A DNA stretch of 16,047 bases, taken from assembly GCA_051275765.1 (NCBI GenBank), contig JBNMOV010000062.1, positions 1 to 16,047 of the forward strand, given 5' to 3'. Shown one piece after another: positions 1-7,333 of the stretch (position 1 is its first letter; each line of letters opens with the position of its first letter). Origin of the DNA: JAHDCE01 sp051275765. GTDB lineage: Bacteria; Bacteroidota; Bacteroidia; Chitinophagales; Saprospiraceae. A program made the translations under genes and the position numbers. The notes beneath the pieces were generated by a model. The model saw only the letters and a list, made by a program, of their open reading frames with translations. It did no database searches and was not told the origin of the DNA.

Positions 1-229
1 AGATACTGATGTAATCTACTTTTTGCCCTTTGCGTTTGAGTTTTTCTAGGTGGCGATCAAAACGTTCGAACTCTGTAAAGAAATGACAATTAGGAAAATA
101 GCTATCTAGTATTCCTACAGAATCATGGGGATCTAGTGCTGCTACAAGTTGATTGCCTGTTTCTTTAATGGCTTTCATATGCCTAGGGGCCACATAGCCT
201 GCTGCTCCTATGAGTGCAAAGGTTTTCAA
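1..229 (-). CDS. wbpB: WbpB-like UDP-sugar 3-dehydrogenase (Gfo/Idh/MocA family), N-terminal part
   Basis: Only the first 76 codons are in the window; the gene continues past base 1. The N-terminus reads MKTFALIGAAGYVAPRHMKA, a Rossmann nucleotide-binding start in the form typical of WbpB, followed by the WbpB-like stretch DSVGILDSYFP and FFTEFERFDRHLEKLKRKG. In the known pathway WbpB is a cytoplasmic NAD-dependent oxidoreductase that oxidises C3 of UDP-GlcNAcA to the 3-keto sugar, which WbpE then aminates. The start is TTG (229-227): the codon just before it in frame is TAA, and the next ATG lies beyond the Rossmann loop, so no other start fits. The start overlaps the wbpD stop in a TTGA, which implies translational coupling. 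Assignment rests on recalled resemblance to Pseudomonas WbpB and on the wbpE-wbpD neighbours. Confidence 0.87.
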   Translation of the reverse strand, partial: MKTFALIGAAGYVAPRHMKAIKETGNQLVAALDPHDSVGILDSYFPNCHFFTEFERFDRHLEKLKRKGQKVDYISI

Positions 230-810
230 TTAATTCGCTTTACTTTTCCTTCGTTATACTGATATAAAACGCTTGTTTCAATACAAGTAGCAAGTCCTTC
301 TTCATTAAAAACTAATCTATGTCCGTACTCGCTAACCCAACCAATTTGTTTGGCAGGATTTCCTACAACTAAAGCATAAGCTAAAACATTTCTCACTATC
401 ACCGCTCCTGCTCCTACCATGGCATATTCACCAATGTTATTTCCACAAATTATCGTGGCGTTTGCTCCTATGGATGCTCCTTTGCCAACATTCGTTTTTT
501 GAAATTCTGACTTTCTATTTACTGCACTTCTTGGATTCATTACATTGGTAAAAACCATGGAAGGTCCTAAGAATACATCATCTTCGCAGATGACTCCAGT
601 ATAGATAGATACGTTATTTTGGACTTTCACATTATTACCTAGTATGACTTCTGGGGATATAACCACATTCTGTCCTAGATTGCAATTATTGCCTATTTTA
701 CAATTTTGCATAATATGCGAAAAGTGCCAAATTTTAGTGCCTTCTCCTATTTCGCAAGGAGTATCTATGACAGCAGTTTCATGTGCAAAATATAATGGAT
801 TATCAGACAT
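226..810 (-). CDS. wbpD: WbpD-like UDP-sugar 3-N-acetyltransferase (left-handed beta-helix)
   Basis: This 194-residue protein has the hexapeptide-repeat pattern of left-handed beta-helix acyltransferases throughout, for example IGEGTKIWHFSHI (21-33), IGNNCNLGQNVVI (39-51) and VGAGAVI (132-138). The stretch FLGPSMVFTNVMNPRSAVNRK (80-100) and the ending ALVVGNPAKQIGWVS (146-160) match the WbpD/WlbB type rather than serine or maltose acetyltransferases. Its expected job is acetyl-CoA-dependent N-acetylation of the 3-amino group of UDP-GlcNAc3NA, giving UDP-GlcNAc3NAcA in the cytoplasm; the active enzyme is a trimer in the family. The ATG at 810-808 lies two bases after the wbpE stop, and the TGA stop overlaps the wbpB start. 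The length equals that of family members (about 190 residues). Confidence 0.9.
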   Translation of the reverse strand: MSDNPLYFAHETAVIDTPCEIGEGTKIWHFSHIMQNCKIGNNCNLGQNVVISPEVILGNNVKVQNNVSIYTGVICEDDVFLGPSMVFTNVMNPRSAVNRKSEFQKTNVGKGASIGANATIICGNNIGEYAMVGAGAVIVRNVLAYALVVGNPAKQIGWVSEYGHRLVFNEEGLATCIETSVLYQYNEGKVKRIN

Positions 811-812
811 CC

Positions 813-1931
813 TTATTTCACGAATTCTAATACAGCTGCTATAATATAATCTAATGCTTCCTTATCCATTTCAGTATGAATGGGAAGAGCAAATACTTCT
901 TTGCAAAGCTGTTCTGTAACGGCTTGTTCCTCTCCATTGTGAAACGAAGAAAATGCTTTCTGTTCGTATAAAGGAACAGGATAGTATATATTGCAACCAA
1001 TTCCTTTATCCAAAATATGCTGCATCAATCCATCCCGATTTTGTTTTACTCTTAATACATATTGGTGAAAAACGTGTGTGGAATTTTTCTCTCGAGCTGG
1101 AATAATTAATCCTTCGACATTTTCGAATGCTTTATCGTAAGTATCTGCTACTACCTGTCTAGCATTGGAATAATCATCCAGATACTTCAATTTCACATTT
1201 AAGACTCCTGCTTGAATAGCATCTAATCTAGAATTGCAACCTATCACATCATGATAGTATTTGCGACTTTGTCCATGATTGGCTATCATTCTTATTTTGG
1301 CAGCTAAATTATCATTATTCGTAAAGATAGCTCCTCCATCTCCGTAACAACCTAGGTTTTTCGATGGAAAAAATGAGGTCGTGCCTATGTCGCCAATAGT
1401 CCCTGCACTTTGAGTTGTTCCGTCTTCATAAGTATAAATCGCTCCTATGGTTTGTGCATTATCTTCTATGACAGAAATCCCTCTGGCTGTCGCCAATTCC
1501 ATAATAGGCTGCATATCACAACTTTGTCCAAATAAATGGACAGGAACGATGGCTTTTGTCTTTAGAGTAATCGCTTTTTCTATTATTTTAGCAGTTACAT
1601 TATAGGTATGAGGATCTACGTCTACCATTACTGGCTTGAGTTTCAAAAGAGCGATAACTTCTGCTGTGGCTACATAGGTAAATGATGGTACAATGATTTC
1701 AGATCCTTCTTCTAAGTCCAAAGCCATCAGTGCGATTTGCAATGCATCTGTACCATTAGCACAAGGGATGACATGTTTTACACCTAGGTAATTTTCTAGA
1801 TTGGATTGAAATGATTTGACTCTTTCTCCTCCTATGAACCATGCTGACTCAATCGTCGATAATACTTCTGCATCTATTTCAGATTTAATGCGTTGGTATT
1901 GCTTTTTTAGGTCAACCATTGGGATATTCAT
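813..1931 (-). CDS. wbpE: WbpE-like UDP-3-ketosugar aminotransferase (DegT/DnrJ/EryC1 family)
   Basis: A complete 372-residue sugar aminotransferase of fold type I. Visible family motifs are the N-terminal MVDLKKQYQRIK, the PLP-phosphate region ANGTDAL (58-64), EDNAQ (156-160) with the PLP-contacting Asp157 and Gln160, and the Schiff-base lysine Lys191 in SFFPSKNLGCYGDGGA. HGQSRKYYH and NSRLDAIQAG complete the typical active site. In the WbpB/WbpE route it transfers an amino group from glutamate to C3 of the 3-keto-UDP-GlcNAcA. The flanking wbpD and wbpB genes make this a better call than a 4-aminotransferase such as PglE or ArnB, although sequence alone does not settle the ring position. The ATG overlaps the stop of the upstream decarboxylase-like gene in an ATGA, so the two are probably translated together. 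Confidence 0.9.
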   Translation of the reverse strand: MNIPMVDLKKQYQRIKSEIDAEVLSTIESAWFIGGERVKSFQSNLENYLGVKHVIPCANGTDALQIALMALDLEEGSEIIVPSFTYVATAEVIALLKLKPVMVDVDPHTYNVTAKIIEKAITLKTKAIVPVHLFGQSCDMQPIMELATARGISVIEDNAQTIGAIYTYEDGTTQSAGTIGDIGTTSFFPSKNLGCYGDGGAIFTNNDNLAAKIRMIANHGQSRKYYHDVIGCNSRLDAIQAGVLNVKLKYLDDYSNARQVVADTYDKAFENVEGLIIPAREKNSTHVFHQYVLRVKQNRDGLMQHILDKGIGCNIYYPVPLYEQKAFSSFHNGEEQAVTEQLCKEVFALPIHTEMDKEALDYIIAAVLEFVK

Positions 1932-3148
1932 ACCTCTATCGTTTTATTTTCATAATACGTCACTCTTATCTTTTCTCTGCTACAATGTTGCGACCACATA
2001 GAAATCGTATTCGATCCACAATCTGCCACTACTAGCCAATCGCCTTCATTTGCCTTAGGCAAATCAATATTTCTACCTACAAAATCTCCTGAAAAGCAAA
2101 GTGGACCGCCTATATCGTAGCATTCATTTTTATCACTTTGTTTTTCCTTGCCATTATTATCAAAAAGATGGATAGCATGGTATGGTGCAGCACTACTATA
2201 TACTTCTCTAACGAATAAATCTGCTCCTAAATGTGCTATTAAGATTTTAGGTTGGTAATAATCTAATTCGTATTCTACTCTGGAAATAGCAAAGGCATTA
2301 TGTGTATGAACGAAACGTCCGTATTCTGTAATGACTTGATAATTAGAGAATAAATTGAGACATCTTTTCTTCAAGTTTTCTACAAACTGTTCTAAGCCGT
2401 TTTGTGTTCCTTCCTTGGTTTTGGCAGGAAAGCCTCCGCCTATATCTAGGAATTGGATGGTATCTTTTTGAGTCTGGTTGATTTTCTCAGCTAGATCATA
2501 TACTACGCCTATAGCTTCTACATGACCATTTATATTTCCTATTTCAGAACCTGCGTGTACGTGCAGTCCTTGTATATTAGGAATAGAAAATATCTTCTCT
2601 AATATCTCTTTTTCTAATGAAATAGGAATCCCGAATTTTGAATTCTTATGGCTAACATTAAATATACCTGGCGACTTGACGTCCACTAATGGATTAACTC
2701 TCACGCCTATTCTAAGATGTGAAGTTTCCTTTAGTCTGTCTAGTTCTTGTAAGCTATTGGCATTGACATACAAGCCAGGGAAATGAATATCGCATTTTGC
2801 GATTTCTTCTCTAGTCTTGGCAGGGGAATCGAATATTATTTTATTAGGAGAGCAACCTGCTTTTATGGCAAGTTCTACTTCTTCATAAGAAGCCGCTTCT
2901 AATCCATGACCTGCTTCCACGATGTATTCTAATACATCTGCCAGAGAATTCGTTTTAATAGCTACTGCATGAAGTACATCTTTAGGATATACCTCTTCCA
3001 AGTGTTCCAAACGATTTTGCAACAATTCTTTAGAATAGATATACAGTGCTTTCTCTGTTTCCAATTCAGGATTATCCTTCAATAAATCCTGAATTATCCT
3101 GCTGTAATCTTCTTTAGAATATCTATATAAATGTCCTTGCTTTCTCAT
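1928..3148 (-). CDS. Fold-type-III PLP decarboxylase-like protein (LysA/ornithine decarboxylase superfamily)
   Basis: The 406 residues show the alanine-racemase-like barrel and C-terminal beta domain of LysA/ODC-type decarboxylases. Lys65 in AVAIKTNS is the expected PLP lysine; GLEAAS (82-87), the HAGSE His198, the DIGGGFP glycine loop (235-241) and EYGR (275-278) bind PLP. The second-subunit catalytic Cys351 is present in GGPLCFSGD. The usual GAY tyrosine near the end is replaced: the segment reads CGSNTISM, with Asn380 in its place. It probably acts in the cytoplasm on an amino acid, but the substrate cannot be read from the sequence. A housekeeping LysA or SpeA role is unlikely inside a polysaccharide operon. 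It overlaps the preceding PLP enzyme gene by 26 bases and the wbpE start by four, so the three are likely made together. Confidence 0.8.
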   Translation of the reverse strand: MRKQGHLYRYSKEDYSRIIQDLLKDNPELETEKALYIYSKELLQNRLEHLEEVYPKDVLHAVAIKTNSLADVLEYIVEAGHGLEAASYEEVELAIKAGCSPNKIIFDSPAKTREEIAKCDIHFPGLYVNANSLQELDRLKETSHLRIGVRVNPLVDVKSPGIFNVSHKNSKFGIPISLEKEILEKIFSIPNIQGLHVHAGSEIGNINGHVEAIGVVYDLAEKINQTQKDTIQFLDIGGGFPAKTKEGTQNGLEQFVENLKKRCLNLFSNYQVITEYGRFVHTHNAFAISRVEYELDYYQPKILIAHLGADLFVREVYSSAAPYHAIHLFDNNGKEKQSDKNECYDIGGPLCFSGDFVGRNIDLPKANEGDWLVVADCGSNTISMWSQHCSREKIRVTYYENKTIEV

Positions 3149-4523
3149 CTAGAATTGCCATCAATAATTTATCATTATCGAATCTCGTTGTTTCTTCTTT
3201 TTGTAATAAATTATAAATATTGTATGCTCCTATTGCTACTCGAATAAATGCTCCGCAGCTGTATTTTACGGGTTGTCCAAAGAATACCTTTTCGTAAGAA
3301 CCTACCTTATACGTTTCTCCTACGATTTCCTTGTAGAGTATCTTTAGTTCATCATAGTTCAAATATGTTCCAAATCTCGATTTCACTCTGAACGAAATGA
3401 TACTTTGGTTGGTTTTTTTCTGGTGAGGCATCAATTCTAAGTGCTTACCCTTTTCAATACACTTTCCAATGACCTCATTCCAATCTTCGATTATTTTGTG
3501 AGAATCGCCTCTTGGAATTTCATTGAAACGCTCCATTTCATTGAGTGCTATTTCCCATCTCAGTGCCAGTCCTTCGTTTACTTTTGTAGGGAAATATTTC
3601 CTAAGATTAGAAAAGCCATCTGTAAAATCATATTGAGAAAATATCTTATTGAAACCTGCTAGATTCTCTTTTTTGATTTCTACAGAATCAATTTTACTGG
3701 CTAGTGCTTTAGGAACTAGCATCACTCCACAAAACGGTGGTGCCATATAGAATTTAGAGCCAGTAATCATGACCATACATCCCATATTGAGCAGATGGTT
3801 GACTAGTTTTTTAGAGTTTCTGAACTGGCATAAATCTACTACCCAAAGTACGTCTTTATTCAGATTAGGAATAACGGAAATATCATCTTCTATTCCTGAT
3901 TTACTACCTATCACTAATGCTCCAATCTTGGATTTATTAGGATTAACAGAAAGTACATCTTTTATTTTTTCGCTATGTTTGATGATGAGTCCCTCATCAT
4001 TCCTTGCTTTGAAACGTGCAAGATTGACATCATAACGAACATTGACTTCATCGCCTTTCTCGACAGCATCCCCAAATTGATTCCTTGAAGCATAATATCT
4101 TCCTAAGTATGCCATTTGACTACCTGAACCCAACTCTTCAGGGCAGGTCAATATCAAAAGGATTTCCTTTTCAGGATAAAGGATTTTGGAAAACATGATA
4201 GGTAAATAAGCCAAATCACTCCCAGAAGGAGCGAATACGAGATCGAAAGCATCCTTGCCTTCGTAATTGAGTAAATCTTTAAGTCTTTGGGCTTGTTTTT
4301 CCCTAAGGCTAACCATTGTATCTTCATCAGAAAAGTCTAATTCAGATTCTAACACTTTGGATGTCAGTGAATTTAAGGTAGAACAAGTACAAGAACCTCT
4401 ATTGAATAGTTTTTCAAAATGAAGGGGATTGATATGGTATTTATTGTTACCACTATCTAAAATATCGAGTCTTTCATCTCCTCCTTTATATATTAAGTCC
4501 GTCATATCTTTCATCACTTCCAT
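3123..4523 (-). CDS. Fold-type-I PLP enzyme resembling class V aminotransferases, function unknown
   Basis: A 466-residue protein with the marks of a PLP-dependent transferase. APSGSDLAYLP (98-108) fits the phosphate-binding turn, VVDLCQFR (228-235) gives the PLP-contacting Asp230 and a pyridine-stacking-side Gln233, and TGSKFYMAPPFCG (254-266) places the Schiff-base lysine at Lys257. Arg428 in AFIRVAIGA is a candidate carboxylate-binding residue. This pattern is closest to class V/cysteine-desulfurase-like enzymes, but no specific family is recognised and the reaction is unknown. It is not a DegT sugar aminotransferase. It follows the UDP-sugar dehydrogenase by 16 bases and overlaps the fold-III decarboxylase-like gene by 26 bases, which suggests the two PLP enzymes act on the same pathway. 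The start is uncertain: ATGs at residues 1, 4 and 7 are all possible. Confidence 0.7.
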   Translation of the reverse strand: MEVMKDMTDLIYKGGDERLDILDSGNNKYHINPLHFEKLFNRGSCTCSTLNSLTSKVLESELDFSDEDTMVSLREKQAQRLKDLLNYEGKDAFDLVFAPSGSDLAYLPIMFSKILYPEKEILLILTCPEELGSGSQMAYLGRYYASRNQFGDAVEKGDEVNVRYDVNLARFKARNDEGLIIKHSEKIKDVLSVNPNKSKIGALVIGSKSGIEDDISVIPNLNKDVLWVVDLCQFRNSKKLVNHLLNMGCMVMITGSKFYMAPPFCGVMLVPKALASKIDSVEIKKENLAGFNKIFSQYDFTDGFSNLRKYFPTKVNEGLALRWEIALNEMERFNEIPRGDSHKIIEDWNEVIGKCIEKGKHLELMPHQKKTNQSIISFRVKSRFGTYLNYDELKILYKEIVGETYKVGSYEKVFFGQPVKYSCGAFIRVAIGAYNIYNLLQKEETTRFDNDKLLMAILDEKARTFI

Positions 4524-4539
4524 CTTCTATTCTTTTTAT

Positions 4540-5829
4540 CTACAATCTCCAATAATCAAAATCTGGATTTGGATAATCATATAATGATTTTAAATCCAAT
4601 AATACCAAATCGTCTTTCATTAACGATTCAAAATATGCCTGATCTAAATTTTTATATTCATCGTGTGCCACTGCAACAACAATGGCATCATAATCAGTAG
4701 CTGGTTCATTTTTTAAATCCAATCCGTAAACTTCCATCACTTCATTTTTTGTCGCATAAGAATCTACGAGGTCTACTTTGATAGAGTAATCTTTTAGTTC
4801 TTTGATGAGGATCGCCACTTTTGAATTACGAATATCTGATACATTTTCCTTAAATGTAATTCCTTTGACCAATATCTTACATTGGCTGAGATTCTTATTT
4901 TTTCTGATGAGGAGTTGCACTAATTTCTTGGCAACAAATGCAGGCATATTATCATTTATCCTACGCCCTGCTGCGATGACTTGGGGATCATAGCCCAATT
5001 GTTTTGATTTATGGATAAGGTAATAAGGATCCACTCCTATACAATGTCCTCCTACCAAACCAGGATAGAATTTAAGAAAATTCCATTTTGTCCCAGCAGC
5101 CTTTAATACTTCGCTCGTATCTATATCCATTTTATCAAATATGATAGCAAACTCATTCATCAAGGAAATATTCAAATCTCTTTGAGTATTCTCTATTACC
5201 TTAGCTGCCTCTGCTACCTTAACACTAGATGCGGTGTATGTTCCTGCCTTGATAATGTGTCCATATATCATATTGATTTCTTCCAAAGATTCCTCATCTC
5301 CTCCAGAAACTATTTTCAATATAGTGGTTAATGTTCTTTGCTTATCTCCAGGATTGATTCTTTCTGGCGAATAGCCAAACTTAAAATCTATATTCCGTTT
5401 CAATCCAGACAATTCTTCTATGATGGGAAGACAATCCTCTTCCGTACATCCAGGATACACGGTAGATTCAAAAATGACATAATCTCCTTTTTTAATTATT
5501 TTCCCTACGCTTTCAGATGCTTTGAATAGGGGCATAAGATCAGGGACTTTATGCTTATCGATATCTGTAGGAACTGCTACTATATGGAAATGTGCCTGAG
5601 ATAATACAATGGCATCCGTAGTGAATTCGATACTAGTTTTTTCAAAGGCAGATGCCTCTAATTCCTTGGAGGGATCTATGCCTGCTTTCATTTGGGCAAC
5701 CCGTCTTTCATTAACATCAAATCCTATGACATCGAAATATTTAGCAAATTCCAATGCTATAGGTAAGCCAACATACCCCAAACCAATAACAGATATTTTC
5801 TTTTTTCTCTCTATGAGGTCTTGATACAT
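4540..5829 (-). CDS. wbpA: UDP-N-acetylhexosamine 6-dehydrogenase (WbpA/TviB type)
   Basis: A 429-residue UDP-glucose/GDP-mannose dehydrogenase family member, full length for the family. The N-terminal Rossmann domain begins ISVIGLGYVGLP (12-23). The central part has ESTVYPGCTEEDC (121-133), YSPERINPGD (153-162) with Glu156, AAKVIENTQRDLNI (208-221) with Lys210 and Asn214, and the catalytic Cys263 in GGHCIGVDPYYL. The C-terminal UDP-binding domain has GITFKENVSDIRNSK. The stretch LKAAGTKWNFLKFYPGLVGGHC is typical of enzymes acting on UDP-GlcNAc or UDP-GalNAc rather than UDP-glucose. It would oxidise C6 in two NAD-dependent steps to UDP-HexNAcA, the first step towards UDP-GlcNAc3NAcA given the WbpE/D/B genes downstream. 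WbpA, TviB and WbpO are alike in sequence, so the GlcNAc versus GalNAc choice rests on context. Confidence 0.88.
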   Translation of the reverse strand: MYQDLIERKKKISVIGLGYVGLPIALEFAKYFDVIGFDVNERRVAQMKAGIDPSKELEASAFEKTSIEFTTDAIVLSQAHFHIVAVPTDIDKHKVPDLMPLFKASESVGKIIKKGDYVIFESTVYPGCTEEDCLPIIEELSGLKRNIDFKFGYSPERINPGDKQRTLTTILKIVSGGDEESLEEINMIYGHIIKAGTYTASSVKVAEAAKVIENTQRDLNISLMNEFAIIFDKMDIDTSEVLKAAGTKWNFLKFYPGLVGGHCIGVDPYYLIHKSKQLGYDPQVIAAGRRINDNMPAFVAKKLVQLLIRKNKNLSQCKILVKGITFKENVSDIRNSKVAILIKELKDYSIKVDLVDSYATKNEVMEVYGLDLKNEPATDYDAIVVAVAHDEYKNLDQAYFESLMKDDLVLLDLKSLYDYPNPDFDYWRL

Positions 5830-5968
5830 ATCAAAATTCTATTCGGAAACTTCATAATTAATTTAAGTTGCTTTTTACGCAACTTAGTCCTCAGCTTAAG
5901 TTATTAACTGTATAAACCCAATGACTGAGGTCTGTGATATGTTAGCTGAAAGCAGCAAAACGACTGAA
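5830..5968. other. 139-base intergenic gap with a small hairpin
   Basis: This is the largest gap between genes here and lies just upstream of the dehydrogenase module. It holds an 8-bp perfect hairpin (5864-5871 with 5879-5886) and a longer-range 6-bp complementarity (CCTCAG at 5889-5894, CTGAGG at 5925-5930). No convincing Bacteroidota promoter of the TTTG/TAnnTTTG kind was found by eye on the minus strand. The gap could be an internal leader or promoter that gives the nucleotide-sugar genes their own control, but the sequence does not show this. Confidence 0.4.
5864..5886 (-). repeat. Hairpin upstream of the UDP-sugar dehydrogenase gene
   Basis: On the minus strand the sequence is TAAGTTGC, a seven-base loop GTAAAAA, then GCAACTTA: an 8-bp perfect stem. 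It ends 34 bases before the ATG of the dehydrogenase gene. No run of T follows on either strand, so it is not a normal intrinsic terminator. It could be an mRNA-stabilising or regulatory stem in the leader, or chance. Confidence 0.5.
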
Positions 5969-7321
5969 CTAGAATGCGTTTTCTTGTGTTTTTTTACCAA
6001 AAACAGTAAGGAAAACAATTTTCACATCAAGTAAAAACGACCAATGCCTAAGATACCATACATCATGGCTCGTTCTACCTTTTTTGGATTTTTCTGTTGT
6101 AGTAGGACCTCTGAATCCATTGACTTGTGCCCAACCAGTAATTCCTGGTTTGGTGTAGTGCCTAAGGATGTATTCTTCCATTTCGCCGCCTAGTTCCTTA
6201 TCCAAACTAACTGGATGAGGGCGAGGACCAACTACACTCATATCTCCTTTGAGTACATTAAAAAATTGTGGCATCTCATCTAGATTGGTCTTTCTCATAA
6301 AAGCACCAATCTTAGTGATACGGCTGTCGTTTTTGGTGGCTTGTTTGGTATCTGCCTCGTCATTGATGACCATGGATCTAAATTTGTGACAAATAAAACC
6401 CTTGTTTCTATAACCTACTCTTTTTTGATTAAATAATGCAGCACCAGGAGATTGTATTTTTATAAGTATATTTAACAATGGATATAGCCAAGACATGATA
6501 AACACAATGACGAAGGATGAGAATACAATATCAAAACTCCTTTTTAAGAATCTATTTCTCAATCGAGCTATATTTTCATCTTTTACAGAAATAATAGGAT
6601 AGCCATTATGAACTTCCATTTTTACGCCTCTTGAAATCAATTCTACTTCTAGTGGAATGATTTTGAAATCTATGAAATTCAACAATGAATAATTCATGAG
6701 CTCTCTTACTTCCTTAACTTTCATTTCATCAGAAGCATAGAGGATCATGTTTACTTTATTCGACTTGATGAAATCGTATATGCCATTGACATCTCCAATT
6801 CTATCATACCCTTCAGGAATATTTTCGCCAAAAGAGCCTAAATAATTCACTTTTTCCAAATGAGCATTACTAATCGTACCTTCTACTTTTTTCAATACAT
6901 CACAGTAACCTATTACGATATAATTGAGCATTTCTACTCTGCCCATATGAGGAAGATACCTTTTTAATAAAAATCTTCCTAGTGGTAATAGTAAAACTAA
7001 TGTCACATAAAATGACAGATGGAATGTCCAATTTTCTTCGAATATGATATAATATATCAAAGTAAATCCTAGAAAGTGGAGTAGATAATTATTGAATACA
7101 CTTTTCATTTCTACTTTGAAAGTAGTGTATTCAAACCTTCCATATAACTGGTTGGCTAAGGACAAGCTAGAAAACCAAAGTAATATGATGATAATCCACA
7201 TGGTAATAGAATGTTCTGATAAGTCAACATTACCATACACCAAAAAACGAGCGATAAAATAGGACATATTTATCCCTACTAAATCTATCAGAATCCTTAT
7301 TAATTTTTTTGAATGAAGCAT
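5969..7321 (-). CDS. Polyprenyl-phosphate sugar-1-phosphate transferase (initiating transferase, WcaJ/WbaP-like)
   Basis: A 450-residue membrane enzyme that should start repeat-unit assembly by moving a sugar-1-phosphate from a UDP-sugar to undecaprenyl phosphate at the inner membrane. The N-terminal part has about four hydrophobic segments (roughly 8-28, 40-58, 78-95, 103-118) and a Rossmann-like region around 131-245. The C-terminal bacterial sugar transferase domain begins KRSFDIVFSS (260-269) with a membrane helix or re-entrant hairpin (262-284), then QKRVGYRNKGF, HKFRSM (312-317), NLDEMPQFFNVLKGDMSVVG with the catalytic-type Asp348-Glu349, GPRPHP (365-370) and KPGITGWAQVNGFRG (391-405). 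These motifs are diagnostic for the family, but not for the sugar. The neighbouring SDR gene (7334-8323) often accompanies such transferases and may make its donor. Confidence 0.9.
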   Translation of the reverse strand: MLHSKKLIRILIDLVGINMSYFIARFLVYGNVDLSEHSITMWIIIILLWFSSLSLANQLYGRFEYTTFKVEMKSVFNNYLLHFLGFTLIYYIIFEENWTFHLSFYVTLVLLLPLGRFLLKRYLPHMGRVEMLNYIVIGYCDVLKKVEGTISNAHLEKVNYLGSFGENIPEGYDRIGDVNGIYDFIKSNKVNMILYASDEMKVKEVRELMNYSLLNFIDFKIIPLEVELISRGVKMEVHNGYPIISVKDENIARLRNRFLKRSFDIVFSSFVIVFIMSWLYPLLNILIKIQSPGAALFNQKRVGYRNKGFICHKFRSMVINDEADTKQATKNDSRITKIGAFMRKTNLDEMPQFFNVLKGDMSVVGPRPHPVSLDKELGGEMEEYILRHYTKPGITGWAQVNGFRGPTTTEKSKKGRTSHDVWYLRHWSFLLDVKIVFLTVFGKKTQENAF

Positions 7322-7333
7322 TTATAATTACTA

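Noticed and set aside
1928..3148. Housekeeping diaminopimelate decarboxylase (lysA)
   Set aside because: The motif set is related, but the GAY tyrosine is replaced and the gene is overlapped on both sides by glycan-pathway genes.
813..4523. Gene duplication between the WbpE-like and the other fold-I PLP enzyme
   Set aside because: Both are PLP enzymes, but their lysine motifs (FPSKNLG versus TGSKFYM) and lengths differ and no shared stretch was seen.
5864..5886. Intrinsic transcription terminator
   Set aside because: The stem is perfect, but no T-run follows on either strand.
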